A DNA stretch of 64,000 bases from Galdieria partita (GCA_025991245.1 BQMJ01000046.1:144050-208049), one strand, 5' to 3'. Counted from the stretch's first letter, positions 1 to 12,108 are shown. Numbers and translations are program-made. The notes: generated by a model not told the origin, from the sequence alone.

Positions 1-120
1 GTATCTACCGCTGCTTGTTTGACCAAAGAGTTTCAAAGCTTAGGCTTTCAAAAAGTGGGAGTGATTATTTCTGGTGGAAACTTGGACTTGAATAAACTTC
101 CATGGCTGACTAGCCTTTGA
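1..120 (+). CDS. Serine racemase / threonine dehydratase-like PLP enzyme, C-terminal end only
   Basis: The first 120 bases are open in frame 1 and end in TGA at 118-120, giving 39 residues. The segment KVGVIISGGNLDLNKLPW matches the conserved C-terminal strand of fold-type II PLP enzymes of the serine racemase/threonine dehydratase group, where a V-G-x-I-x-S-G-G-N-x-D-L motif precedes the C-terminus. The rest of the gene, including the PLP lysine and glycine loop, lies left of the window, so racemase and dehydratase cannot be told apart. It faces the oxidoreductase on the other strand tail-to-tail, with about 240 bp between the two stops. Confidence 0.6.
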   Translation, partial: VSTAACLTKEFQSLGFQKVGVIISGGNLDLNKLPWLTSL

Positions 121-360
121 TCAACCATATGGATCGTGTTATTGTCGGAGAACAAAGTTGATAATTCTTATCCTGTTCTCCTTTGTTCTGATTGAATGAA
201 TAGCGTCTGAGAATAACCCATGAAGATTCTTTTCAAGTATATGTCAAACCTTCTTCTATTCTGCATACAAAACTGAAACTTGGCGAGCTTCACAACTTTG
301 GCCATCTGTTCTAACAACAACTCTTTAAAGATACGCGTCTCTTCAAAGAAGCTGATAAAC

Positions 361-1516
361 TCATAGCCGAAACAATCTTACAAATACCCAACTAAACTCT
401 TCAATCAATGAATATCCCATGTGAAATAGGCTTCTTACATCGTCTTTCTCATTACACATCGGCACATGATTTCGCAACACAACATCAGCAAAATGTTCCA
501 ATACGTTTCGAAAGGAAATTTGATATCGTTCAGGAAAACTCCAAACATAGGGATCCCTTCTTATTCCTGTTTCATTAGACCATTTTACACCATTCGACGG
601 AAAATTTTCTACCGACAACATTCCTTTGTCACCAAAAACTTCCAGACGTTGATCGTATCCATAACAAGCATTTCTTGCACTGTCCAACAAGGCAACCACT
701 CCATTCTTAAATTCCATCATGGCTGTTGCTGTATCATAAATACCTGAACCAACTAATTCTGGTAAGCAACTTGTTGCAGTAGCATACACAGAAATAGGCT
801 CCGAACTCATAATCCACCTCACCAAGTCAACATCTAAAAATAGTATGAATAGGCAACCCATTTGCAATCACACAACTCACCGTGAACAATCATATCCCGA
901 AATATACAGCTATTGGAGTGGCGAAGAAACTATCGAGATAAGAATTCGAATATGAAAAGTCAAAACTTACTGGCAAAGGAGGCACAGGATGGTCTCGGCC
1001 AGAAACTCTGATAATCTGCAATTGTCCGACGAAGCCTTGACGTACTTCTGATACAAGCTTCATAAAGGAGGGATCGAATCGTCTATTCCAATCAATCAGT
1101 AAAGTAAGTCCTTTTTCCTTTGCCTTTTGGTGACACATCTATGTAATGCATAAACTAGTTTACCCAAAAGAAAAGAAAATATTTCTTGCCTGAATGGTTG
1201 TCAAGTCTTCTCCCAAAGGCTTCTCACACAATACCGATTTTCCACTTTCCAAGGCATCCAACGTCAAAGTCTTATGGGTATGCGTAGGAGAAGCAATGAC
1301 GACAGCATCAACTTGAGTATTTTCTAGCACTTGAGAATGCCAATTTTCAAATAATTGGGATCCGGTTTCTGCTACGAGCCTTGAAGCTTCTTCTCTCTTT
1401 TCCGGAACATCATAAACTCCCAATAATTTTACTTTTAAACTCGTCGCAGCGTTGTAGATGTGGATTTTACCCATCCTACCAGTTCCTACAACCACTAAAC
1501 GCAAAACTTTCTGCAT
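361..1516 (-). CDS. Gfo/Idh/MocA family NAD(P)-dependent oxidoreductase
   Basis: Four exons on the minus strand: 1516-1190, 1138-971, 929-881 and 833-361, joining in frame to 338 aa, the usual family size. The N-terminus has the Rossmann motif VVVGTGRMGKIH, then the family signature LCEKPLGEDL. The middle carries DWNRRFDPSF and FRDMIVHDVDLVRW, the D-x-x-x-H-D-x-D block of inositol 2-dehydrogenase-like enzymes. The likely role is oxidation or reduction of a polyol or sugar; the substrate cannot be read from the sequence. Intron 1 (1139-1189) begins GCAAGA and ends AG, so it is a GC-AG intron; introns 2 and 3 are GT-AG and 41 and 47 bp long. The family is common in bacteria, so acquisition by transfer is possible but untested. 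The last codons are less certain, because a GT site lies close to the stop. Confidence 0.82.
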
Positions 1517-1708
1517 GTTTCCCTCATCACTTTCAAATTGTACTTTTCACACAAAATCCCATTTCCATTTAGGGATTTGGGCCTTCTTCGGCATAGTTAG
1601 CTTAGACAACTCGTATATACTCAAAGAATTCCTCAGAATTTGCTAAAGACTTGAAAAGTCCATCATGTTTTCCAAGTCTCAAAGAACCCTTAACAGATAA
1701 AATTGAAT

Positions 1709-2938
1709 TCAATTATTTTCTTGTTTACAGAGAGTCCACAAATGAACTTGCGACCTTATTTCTTGAGACTACAAAGATATTGTTAAGATCCATTTTTGGG
1801 ATATGAACCCAAACTCACTCCAGTATCATTTGGAAACATACAATTACGACGAACGGTAATACAATGGGTCGGTTTCAGTCCTAACGATGGTGTCAAAGGT
1901 AATCCTAATACTTGCCTATATATAATATAACCAACCATAAGATGACGCCAAATGAAAAAAATGTAAATCCTTTTCAATCATGTGTGGTCGATGATGACTA
2001 AAGCTAACCTAAAGAATGTCGTCTTCTTTCACAAGTTACAGCCTGACCATAATACATACGTAGGCAACGCCATCGGATTTTAACAATTTTTGACAAGATA
2101 AAAGCAACTTGTGGTGAGCATAGTGATTGCTTATCTTGAAAACAATATCCATCTAGTCAATATACATGGTTATGGCTTTGACTTACTAGATCAGCCAAAA
2201 ATATTTTGTCAAAACAACTTTCTTCTCTTGAATATCTATTCAAAAAACTCAAATCTCCCCACTGAAAAGGTTCTACTTGAACGTTCTTTTGAAGCTCCTA
2301 ACACAGTCCGTTGAATAGAGATGAGGAAATTCCAACTCTCTAGACTACCCATGGAAGATTCTCCGCCACATTATATTTCATGTTCTCAACGAGTTCTTTA
2401 TCAGGGTAGTCTGTTATTAACACTTGACTTGCACCACGTAAAACAGCAACCATCGAAGGTACTGCTGCTCCAGCGCCTAAAAGAAGGTCAATGTGGAAAA
2501 CACTCAACAAGAATGGACAATAATCACCAAGTTCTAATACTCGGTTGTTGTGCACTTGTATACAGATGGAAGAAATAGGGGCTTCTCCTGATCATCTTTC
2601 ACTTCATTTCATCAGTAGAAACAGCCACTCTTACCAGAAAGAATATCTGCAAGCAAAACTGCACCATTCCAAAGATAGTGACCCCAACTGGAAAATACTC
2701 ATAAGGATGTAGCTTTCATAATGACAAAAGTACTCACAGTGGATGTTTTCCAACAAGTCTGATGTTCTTCAACGAATAGCCTTGTTTTGGACTAGAATAA
2801 CTAGTATATCGAAAGTCGGGAACTCGTTCTCTAAAATATTCCGGTTCTCGAAAAACATTCTTAAAAACACTATGAATACAAATAATCACTACTTTATATA
2901 AGCGGTACCTTCAAAGAAATGTCAAAAGTATCCTCCAT
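1709..2938 (-). CDS. EFM7: EFM7/NNT1-type S-adenosylmethionine-dependent methyltransferase
   Basis: Ten small exons on the minus strand: 2938-2909, 2859-2738, 2687-2635, 2587-2528, 2476-2349, 2297-2187, 2152-2060, 2008-1936, 1904-1819 and 1768-1709. They join in frame to about 271 aa. Landmarks in order are KNIRLVGKHPLWGHYLWNGA, the SAM-binding motif VLELGAGAAVPS, the acidic motif ITDYPDKEL, FDKIFLADL and a C-terminal CMFPNDTG block. This order is characteristic of the EFM7/NNT1 group, which in yeast methylates the N-terminal region of translation elongation factor eEF1A. Intron 8 (1905-1935) would be only 31 bp, which is unusual here and makes the exon 8/9 junction the least secure. The start lies 136 bp from the divergent CCDC97-like gene. 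Confidence 0.8.
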
Positions 2939-3074
2939 CTTTTGAGTTACTAGTTACAGCCTCAAGAACGCTTTTCGAAAAGAGTTATTTTAGAAACTCA
3001 ATTTTGGTTTCCATGATTCTCTTATGTCGCTTTCCAGTTTGCTACAAATAACGCTTTAGAAGTTTATTACGTGG

Positions 3075-4123
3075 ATGGACAACAAAAGTGAGCTTTTAGA
3101 AGCAGTTGTTCAACGACTTGTCAATGAGTTGTGTGAAGAAGGTCACTCAGAGTGCACATTGGAACAACTTCGCACTTGTATGTCGCATAACCCTGCATAC
3201 TTTTTGCACCGTTATGGTTTCTTTATCACGGAAGCAGAACGAGAATCTCTTTTTGGAGAACTTGCAGAAAAGGATTGGTTGGTAAGAACGGAACTATGGA
3301 GACTACGGAAACAAAGGTTGGTTTTGTTTTTTGATGCCACGTTTTTATTGAAGTCCTTTCAAGAGGAGACTCGTGTTGTTCACAAGATAAAGTTGTTCGA
3401 AATAGAAGGTTAGCAGCTTTCGAACATTTGGTCTTGAGGGGTCAATATTTTTCTGATGAACAAATGGAACTGCGAGACCCTTTGTTGTACTACAGGCTAT
3501 GGGGGAGATATGCAAGTTACCTAAATACTTCAGAGTTGGAACAAATTCGAAATAATGATGCTAGTATCTTCTCCTATCGTGCAAGAGCTTCTGATGAAAC
3601 AATTTCGTGTGAGAGAGAACAAACTGTTCGTAACACCATAGACGAAGAAGCAACGGTTCGGCCGTTGACCGACTATTTGATGGAATACTTTGACGCAAAG
3701 GATATTGTTGTAAAGAGGATGCAACAGAGACGAAAGGAGAGAGGTGGTTCAGTGTCTAATACAAAGCGAAGATTGTTGCGTTCGAGTAGTTTTGGTCAAA
3801 TGAAGGAGGACATAGAAACAGAATACATAAATGAACAATTGATAGAGCAAACAAGTGATGAAGAAAACGAAAGTGACATTTCTAGTTGGACTTTGGATGA
3901 TTTTCAACAAAGCAGAGAAGAATTGTTAATCACTTTGAGACATAGGTTTCTGAATGGAGAGGATGGAGCATTCTTTGACTACTCGACTGTAGACAATAAT
4001 GAACAATATGATGATTGGGTGGACTGGATACAGAAAGATATCGAAGAAAGATATTTCGATGCACAAGAACCGGAAAGAATATTCACCATGGAAGAAGACA
4101 ACCAATCTACTACGGAAGAATAA
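3075..4123 (+). CDS. CCDC97: CCDC97 family (DUF2052) protein
   Basis: Two exons, 3075-3316 and 3364-4123, separated by a 47-bp intron, give 333 aa. After the join the protein reads VVRNRRLAAFEHLVLRGQYF followed by SDEQMELRDPLLYYRLWGRY, the diagnostic block of DUF2052/CCDC97. Near the C-terminus RFLNGEDGAFFDYSTVDNNE precedes an acidic D/E-rich tail with EERYFD, also typical. The N-terminal part has the family's short helical segment with HRYGFFITEAERE. CCDC97 is a nuclear protein associated with the U2 snRNP/SF3b part of the spliceosome. The 5' splice site is AG|GTTGGT rather than GTAAGT, so the exon 1 end deserves a check. The stop lies 3 bp from the stop of the convergent reductase gene. Confidence 0.8.
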
Positions 4124-4126
4124 GTT

Positions 4127-5254
4127 TTAAAACTTGAAGATATCTTCTCCTTTATAGCCCAATTTATTTAACAATATCATCATAGCTTTAGTCATTGCAG
4201 GTGGACCACAAACCAAAATCTATTGTAGAGTTTAAAATGGCACAATTGATCCAATCATGACTCACCATAATAGAAGAAGATGCATAACCTAAATGATGTT
4301 GTATATGCTTTTCGTTGATAAAACCTACTCCTTGAGACCAAGAACTGGGCGGCTATACGCACAAAAAACTGTAAGTAGAAAGAAGCAATTGTAAATGCAT
4401 CACTTACTTGATTCAACACAAAATAGAGCTTCAGTCGGGTTGGGAATTGAGATGCTAATGATTCCAACTTATTTCTAAAGATGATATCTTGTTCTGTATG
4501 ATTGGCATATATTAAGCTTATTTGTGTTCGTTCCAAAGGATCATTCAGTATTGCATCTATCAACTGGCGACCATTATTAAAAAAAACCGTTCCATGTTCA
4601 CAATTTCTTCTACAAACCTGAAACATGGGAGTTATTCCAGTTCCTCCAGCTATCATCCCAAGCCGTTTCTTCATATTTCTTTTATATTCAAACTTGCCTT
4701 TTGGACCACGGAATTCAACACAATCACCTATCTCTAAGGAGTCTAAATATCTGGAAAAGAGGCCATATGGAGCTGGATAAATCTACAATGGCAAAACTAC
4801 TAGTCAATATAAAACATATTGGAGGAAAAACCTTTACCTTTACCAAAATATCAAAATATCCCACTTGATTGGGTTTATTGATGGGATTATAAGGTCTTCT
4901 TACTTCCTTTCCATTGATCCAAGCTTTGGCATATATGTGTTTGCCTAGAGGGACGTTGACGAGTTGTTCGGGATGGGAGGCTGCAAAACGAAAAAGTCTC
5001 ACATTCGGAGTAACGATAGCCTTCTCAATCAGTTTAAAAGAACGAAAATCTAAGGGATCTAGTGCCAAGCTGTTGAAGTCATCACGATGGAATGACTTTC
5101 CTTTATATAGCTTTCGCAAAATTCGTACAAAACTAGTAACCAACAGAACGAAAATGCCTATAACAGAAAGCAATAGTGGAGAAGAGGAAATATGCAACGA
5201 TTCCAACTTGAACCACTCCGTCAATTTCATTCCACAATGCATTCTACAGGCCAT
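4127..5254 (-). CDS. NADH-cytochrome b5 reductase, membrane-anchored
   Basis: Five exons on the minus strand: 5254-4838, 4782-4618, 4563-4408, 4352-4266 and 4219-4127, joining in frame to 305 aa. An N-terminal hydrophobic segment (LLLSVIGIFVLLVTSFV) should anchor the protein in the ER or outer mitochondrial membrane. The flavin-binding motif reads RRPYNPINK, where most relatives have R-x-Y-T/S. The NADH-binding motif is GGTGITPMFQ and the C-terminal signature is LVCGPPAM. The enzyme passes electrons from NADH through FAD to cytochrome b5 for desaturases and other ER reactions. The start was taken at the first ATG in the open frame; two more in-frame ATGs follow within 15 codons. It sits 49 bp downstream of the WDR83 stop on the same strand. 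Confidence 0.88.
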
Positions 5255-5303
5255 TATTCCTTTTTTAATCCTCAATAAGTATTCATCTCTATTCTCTTTC
5301 TAT

Positions 5304-6254
5304 TCATGTTTGTGATGTTTCTATATTCCTAGTCCACAATTGGATAGTCGAATCATGAGAAGCACTGACTAATATATTTGAATAAATAGCAACACAACTA
5401 ACGGTACTCTTATGTGCTCTATTGAAATTTTGTACAATCATCGAATCTGTCAACTCCCAACAATAAATACTTCCATCCTCTGAACCACAAACTACAAACG
5501 CGTCGTCCGGGGTCAGCTGACAAGAAAGTCCAAATTCTTCGTTAACGTGTCCTTTATATTGTGCCAAACAATCACCGTTGCTCTTATCTACTAGTCGAAG
5601 ACAAGAATCCAAACAACTTGCCAATATACAATTTCCATCATGTGAAAAGCAACACTTTCCTACAGGAGGTCCCAAGTAATCCGTTAAAATATAACCAGTT
5701 CGAATATCATAAAGACGAAGATATCCATCTACACTTGCTGTCAGGATTTCATACTGAAAACAACAAACATCGGTTACACTATCAACTGCTTGGTCCAAAA
5801 CTTGAATGGGATCGGAAGAACGATTAGAAGCACGTAAATCAAAACAACGAACGGTGCGATCGTACGAGGCTGTACAGATAACGGAATCTTCCGTAATATG
5901 GGCATAGCAAACAGCATTAATTCGTTGCATATGTCCACTTGAACTACCTCCCAACTTGCGTACAATTCTTCCAGACTGTACATCCCATACAACTGCGAAC
6001 TTTTCCTCTCCTACTGAAACAAACTGACTGTTCGAAGAAGAAAGGTCCAAGTCAAAAATAGGATAACCGTGACCACCAGAATAAGTCTTAATAAGACTTT
6101 GTTTCTCAACATTCCACAAACGAACATTCTTATCTGCACCTGCGGACAAACAATACTTTTCACTGGAAGAGAGACGCACTACATGAACCGCGCCTTGGTG
6201 ATCCTGTAAAATACCCGACTGTTTGAAAGAGGGAACTGAACCAAGACTTTGCAT
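5304..6254 (-). CDS. WDR83: WD40 repeat protein, WDR83/MORG1 type
   Basis: A single uninterrupted exon gives 316 aa when started at the first ATG (6254-6252). The protein consists of about seven WD40 blades, visible as repeats ending in VRLWNVEK, FAVVWDVQS, VRCFDLRAS, LRLYDIRTG, LRLVDKSNG, IYCWELTDS and IQLWTRN. The order and inter-blade text (LQDHQGAVHVVRLS, GHVNEEFGLSCQL) fit WDR83, also called MORG1, known as a MAPK scaffold and as a component of spliceosomal complexes. Other small WD40 proteins are the main alternative, because single blades are not diagnostic. The absence of introns contrasts with most neighbours. Confidence 0.8.
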   Translation of the reverse strand: MQSLGSVPSFKQSGILQDHQGAVHVVRLSSSEKYCLSAGADKNVRLWNVEKQSLIKTYSGGHGYPIFDLDLSSSNSQFVSVGEEKFAVVWDVQSGRIVRKLGGSSSGHMQRINAVCYAHITEDSVICTASYDRTVRCFDLRASNRSSDPIQVLDQAVDSVTDVCCFQYEILTASVDGYLRLYDIRTGYILTDYLGPPVGKCCFSHDGNCILASCLDSCLRLVDKSNGDCLAQYKGHVNEEFGLSCQLTPDDAFVVCGSEDGSIYCWELTDSMIVQNFNRAHKSTVSCVAIYSNILVSASHDSTIQLWTRNIETSQT

Positions 6255-6510
6255 GGAACAGCAAAATGTTTCAACTATGAACAATGTTGAAAGGCAAAAA
6301 GAGTAAAAACAAATTGTTCTTTAGAACAGAACATTAAACAATTACGCCATAAAGTGTGAAGATGGAATTTCGTATCATCCAAAATTTTGTTCTCTCATTC
6401 AATAAGTAATCTTCAATAAATGATTGCAAAAAGTTATGATGAGGAGCCTTACAATAACTCTTATCCATCATCATCCTATCTACAATATAACTAGTGAACA
6501 AGTGCAATTA

Positions 6511-8993
6511 CTATTTGTCTTCTCGATGATGTTGTTCATCATTCTCAAATTCCATACTATTCTCCCGAGATATAGTAAAACTTGAACTTGTGCTCTTCCC
6601 TTCTCTTTTCTTCGACAATGGATGTTCGTATTGAGAATTGGAGCGTACAAAACTACTTTGAGATATCCTGGGAGTATGTGAAGGTGTTGAAATTGTACTG
6701 TTTGGACTTAAAAAGGTATCCAACCATAACCAAGATGGTGCTCTTCTAGTCCAACCTGCACGACTATCTCCTCCATTTCTATGTGAAGAACCAAATGATA
6801 GATCGAAAAGTTGCTTTCCTACTCTTTCCACACAAGCGTCCAAAGTAAGTTCTATCAAAGTGTGGTGTCGCACCATGTCAATCTTCGGAAAAGTATATTG
6901 TTCACCTAAACGAATATATTCCTGAATTTCTTCTTCTGTAGGATTGGAAAATAAATGAATAATATCTGATAGTCCCAATCCTGGCATAATAGTTACATCG
7001 CCTTCAAATGGCTAGAACAACTTAGCCCATTATCACCATACAATGAATAAATTGTACTTACTTGAGTCAGAACTGGGAAAATCGAGGATACAATCCAAGG
7101 TACAAGACCAAGTTCATTCATTTGCCAATATCGAAACTTCAATTCCGCTTTAATCATCTTGGCCAAACGGCTCTTCATTAACCGACTGCCTCGAGGTATT
7201 ACATGAGGATTGGTTTGACTCACTATAAAGTGATTGACATTGAAAAGCTCTCCTATTCGTTGCAAAGGAACATCTGCATTGATACTACCATCCATCCACT
7301 TTACACCTTCCAAGTAATAAGGAACTAAATGTCCATCACTATCTTTTGCAACCAACTGGACGGGAGAAAATATCACCGGAAGTGCGCAACTTGCACCAAC
7401 TGCACTCCATATCAAAACATTAGGCGCTGTTAAATAATTTAGCAAAATAGATTCACTTCCTCGAATAGGAGCTACTGTAATATTGATTATCCTTCTCGTG
7501 CATTCATAAGCTTCAGCAAAAGTAATATCACCCAAGTTATTACGCATACAACTAGTCAAATGACGAATATCATATAAAATTCCTTTTTTCCATAATCTTT
7601 TGAGTCTTCTTCTTAAAGAAACTCCATTATCAAAAAACTCTAACCGAATCTTGTCGTTGGTTCGTGGATTCACAAGAGTATTTAATAAAATTCTCAATTC
7701 ATCATCTCTAAATATACCAATGAAGGACGCTATAATAGCACCAGCAGAAGAGCCTGAAATAACTCGTGGTAAAAGGCGTTGGTCTAATAAGGCTTTGGCT
7801 ACTCCTAAATGATATAATCCCATTTTGGCTCCACCCGATAATAACAAAGCGGTCCTGCCATAAGAATGTCGCATTTCATTAAACACTGAAAGTTTTTGTT
7901 GTAGAGCAACTTCTTCCTTTTTCTTCTGATTTCTATCTTCGGTTGGAAACCCTTTTCGAATCGAATCAAACAATGGAGTACTCGAGAAACTTTGTCGAAA
8001 TTCTCCTTCTGTGACTTGCTTGGTTTCTACACACTGCGAAACGTTCGCAAAATCCACAGTACTTAAATACTCCAATAACCAAGCAATCACGTGAACATAA
8101 TCTTCCACTATAACTTTGGTTCCAACATGAGAATATTTATGCAAATCTGGATGACATAAACCTGCAAAGCGACGTTGCAATCCTGCTCTAACCACAAATA
8201 CCAATCGTCTTATATCGTTTTCTCTATACAGTATTCCCAACTCAATAAGTCGATTTCGAAGCAGCTGAATATCGCAGCAAAAGCTAATGGACTCCTCTTC
8301 ACGATACTTCCACTCATCATTTCCTTCCAATCTGTCTAGCAACTGTGCTGAGTTGTACCATTCCATATATGTTGAAGCCTTGTTTAGAACTTGATACAAC
8401 TCATTCATAGCAAGACGATTATTTCGATTCCGCCACCAGTGCAAAAATAAATAAAGAGGAGAATAGTCACAAAACTTGGAAAATGAAAAAACTATCAAGG
8501 AAACATTAGCCTACTTGCCAATAAACAAAATAGACATACCAAGTGCTGGTCTTTGAACATTATCTTTACTCTCTATTGAAGAAGAATGAATGTCCTCTAA
8601 TGTATTTTCTAAAGAATTGCACTTATTTTCTGGTTGTTCAAGGAGCCACTTGTCAACAGCACTTTGTCTTTGAGCTTCATAAACGTCTTGGGGAGGTCGA
8701 GGAACCAACTCTGCAAACAAATGGTCTGCTTCATAAGACGTGTTTCCCAAGTTCTGCTTACTGCTTTGGTTTCCTTTCCAACCCAAAAGTTTCCTAATAG
8801 GATAAGTAGACCAACTAAGACTCTTCCAAGCGAGTCGATAAGGAAGCAGTGTTGCATTTGTAACCTTCCTTCGAAAGGGTTCTTTGTCTATATTTTCTTT
8901 GAATAGCATGTGATAACTAGATTCATCACTTTCACTATAAAAGGAGTTATCTTTAGTTGTTGAAGCAGGAGACGAGGATATCGGTTCCACCAT
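6511..8993 (-). CDS. Patatin-domain triacylglycerol lipase (SDP1/TGL family)
   Basis: Three exons, 8993-8540, 8491-7062 and 7011-6511, encode about 794 aa. A DUF3336 region (NELYQVLNKASTYMEWYNSA, LDRLEGNDEWK) precedes a patatin domain. The oxyanion loop is GGAKMGLYHLGV, the nucleophile elbow is SGSSAGAIIAS (G-x-S-x-G), and the catalytic aspartate lies in MDGSINADVP. Exon 3 begins with QPFEGDVTIMP, a block shared by plant SDP1 and yeast Tgl3/4/5 lipases that start storage-oil breakdown on lipid droplets. The C-terminus is a serine-rich, probably disordered tail. An open frame upstream of 8993 lacks an ATG and overlaps the previous gene's last exon, so the start is set at 8993, which leaves 40 bp to that gene's stop. 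Confidence 0.88.
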
Positions 8994-9033
8994 TCGGTTC
9001 TTTTCAAAACTTAAAACATTCCTTCGATTCTTA

Positions 9034-11923
9034 TTATTTACGCTGAATCGTTGAGGAAAGCGATTTGGCTCTTTGAATGGCAGAATAATAAGGCTCTTGT
9101 TGAAAGAATGCCGGATAACCACTATCTACAAGTTTCTTTGCGTCCATTTTGCGAAAAGAAGCAATAAGTTGGTCGATGTCCTCTTCTTCATCTTTTTGAG
9201 AACTTTTGCTAACCTTTTGTTTCTTCTTTTTCTTTTGACGAGAGGTGACTTTACTGATAGCTTGTCCTGTTTCACTTTGCTTTCTTTCCTATTCTCAATA
9301 CATAAGTTACGATATTAAAAGATTTCTCTATAAAATACCTGATAAGGAAAGTTATTATTAGAATGGGTAGAGTCTTCGGGTGACGACTCTTCGTCTCCAG
9401 TCAACTTCCATAGCTTTATGTAGCGTCCATCAATATCATTTACACTCTTATGCCCTAAGGAATATTTCTCTGCAAGTTGATGCAAAAAGCGTCGTTCATC
9501 ATTGGATAGCTGAGAGGAGAATTCGATTGTTTTCGAGTCCGAATGAATAAACTTCATGAGCTTATCTTCGATGAGATTCATTTTAGTGTCTTCTTCAATT
9601 TGCTCATTCTTCGTCACTTGACAACTCGTTTTAGTCTTGAGTTTATTCTTCTTTGCAATATCCAAAATTTTGGATGACTCGTCTTTCTTCTTAGAGTGTT
9701 GAGGTTGGTTGGATACTTCCCCTTGAAAAGATGGATCATATTCTGTTGCGTATCGAATTTCTCCATTTTCAAAACAATAAGATACCAATTGAGAGAGAAT
9801 GGGATCCTTTTCCATCATATCAGAGTTTCCTATGATACAAAGATGTCTTCTAGCTCTGGTGATAGCCACATTGATTCTTCTATAATCTGTCAAGAATCCC
9901 AATTCTTGAATATCGTTGGAACGTACGAGAGATAAAATAATAGCCTCTTTCTCTCGACCTTGAAATCCATCTACTGTAGAAATTTCTATTTCTTCTATAA
10001 TAGAGCATAAGTATTGTTCCTTTCATTCTTGACTTTGCCTACCTGAAAGCTGAACTATTTTTTGACGCAATTCTCGTATTTGTGCTGCATATGGAGAAAT
10101 AATACCAATTTGTTTGGGTTCTACTTTAGCATCCAACAATTCCTTTAAATGTTGCAAACAAAGCTGAATTTCATTTCGATTTCTTTTGGATTCACAACTT
10201 AACAATAAAAGTGCGAGGCTTTCTGTTTGTTCATCAGTCAATAATGACTCGGTTTCTTCTGGACAGTCACAACCAGCTGTGTCAATCCACAATAAGGGAA
10301 TTTCCGTATTACAATCCCTTTGAACCTCAGGTAAATCACACAAAAGATGATATTCAACATCTGCATCAGGAGAAAGCAATCCTAAGTCAACTCTATCAGT
10401 TATACAATCCTATTCAAATAGTAAAGCAACATACCTCTATAGAAAGTATGATTGCTCCATTCCGATATACAACGATGCATACGATATTGTACTTGTAAGA
10501 CAGAAACAATCGTCTGAAGTTTTTCATGTTGAAAAATACGCTCCAGAATAGACTTTCCCAATCCATTCTCTAAGGCTTTTTGGGATTGTACGGTTGGCGG
10601 TAACTGAAAGGGATCGCCTGCCAGAACAGCTCTTTTCCCTTTTAACAAAGCTATCCAACACAACGACTCTAACGCTTGTCCAGCTTCATCAATAATAACT
10701 GTATCCAATCCATTTCTTCCTATTCTCGAATTCTCAGAAAACATCGACTCCATAGTCCAATCTCCAGCTCCAGTACAAGTACAAAAAATAATTTGGGTTT
10801 GTTGAAAAGAATAACTCATCGCTAAGGACTTTTTTTCCTTCCATTCCTTTTGTAACGATTTTCTCATCTTCCTCCATTCATATTGCTGATGACGATCTTT
10901 TACATGTTCCAATGAACGCTCAACGGATACTATTTCCGTTTCAATATCTTTCAACAGCTTTCCTTGATCCTAATTCGTGCAAATTATCGGATATCAAATA
11001 ACTTGGGATATTCTTACATTCTCTTTCATCTGATATGCCATCGAGTATTTGTACAACTCAGAATTGTACCTCGCAGGATGTCCGATACGCATTGCTGACA
11101 CATGTGGCTCTTTCTTTATCAACATTTCCATCAAGTTATCCACCGCAACATTCGATGGAGCACAAACTAGCAATGTCTCTCCTCTTTGCAGTAACTTCCT
11201 AATAAGAGCAACTAGAGTTGTTGTTTTGCCTGTTCCTGGTGGACCATGAATTATAGTAACCGGATAGTTACAAGTGCCCATAAAACAAGCCTGGTTCTGT
11301 GAACTGTTCAATTCTGGATCCTCTTGGAACTCTATATTTTCTGGTCTCAAAAGCAGCTTTTCATAGTTGTTCTCCATAAATAAAGTTTGTCTTATAGAAT
11401 ACGCTCGGTGATTAGAATCCATATCTTTGAGTTCCTCCAAAGCTTTGAGGCATCGCTTCAAGGTGATATTTTCAAAGTCCTTTACTACCGCAACACGTTC
11501 GTTGTGTTCTTGGAGCTTTTCGAATATATTTTGTTCTCCTAAAGATACTATCACTTTATCTCCTGTGAATTCTTTCAAAACTCCTCGATAAACTGAGTAG
11601 CCATCGGGAGCAGAATGCACTTGGAAACGAAACAGAACAGGATCACCCTTGTGAAGTTTGGTTGAAGTAACCTTATCTTGACAAGAATTCTTCTCTAAGA
11701 CAACTTGTATTGTTTCATCTTTGGAAGTTTTGGAAACAGATGTGATGCGCAAATTGTACACTGCTAAACCAAGAAGTTGTAACTTTTTCCAATGCTTCTT
11801 CTCTTCCAAGTTTTGTAGTGCATTTTCTATTCGTTTTTGTTCTTCCTCTGCTTCCCAAGAAAGTAAGGCTTTCTGTCTATCTACAAAGTCAACAACACTT
11901 TCCTTGTTGACTGTCCCAGTCAT
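9034..11923 (-). CDS. IGHMBP2: IGHMBP2/SMUBP-2-type superfamily 1 helicase with R3H domain
   Basis: Five exons, 11923-11018, 10969-10435, 10390-10043, 9994-9339 and 9288-9034, join in frame to 899 aa. Helicase motifs in order: motif I GPPGTGKTTTLVALI, motif Ia CAPSNVAVDNL, motif II VIIDEAGQALES, motif III GDPFQLPPTV, motif IV-like QYRMHRCISEW, motif V STVDGFQGREKEAI and motif VI NVAITRARRHL. After the helicase core comes an R3H segment (FLHQLAEKYSLGHKSVND) as in IGHMBP2, a 5'-to-3' RNA/DNA helicase of the UPF1-like group linked to translation. The last exon is lysine-rich and ends in a tail I do not recognise. The gene is divergent from the HisRS gene, with 185 bp between start codons. Confidence 0.88.
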
Positions 11924-12108
11924 TGTTCTTCTTTACAACAATACAAAGAAGTGCACACAATAACCTATCAACTTGGGAATGTTTTATATATACAAACATT
12001 ATCAGAATGATTTGGACTATGCTATGAACATTCTTAATATTTGTCTGTTTTATTTGGTTGTAACAATCTGATATTTGGAAGATTTCAAGTCTTACAACTC
12101 TGACGACG

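Noticed and set aside
8994-9122. N-terminal extension of the patatin lipase to 9122
   Set aside because: It has no ATG and overlaps the last coding exon of the helicase gene in another frame.
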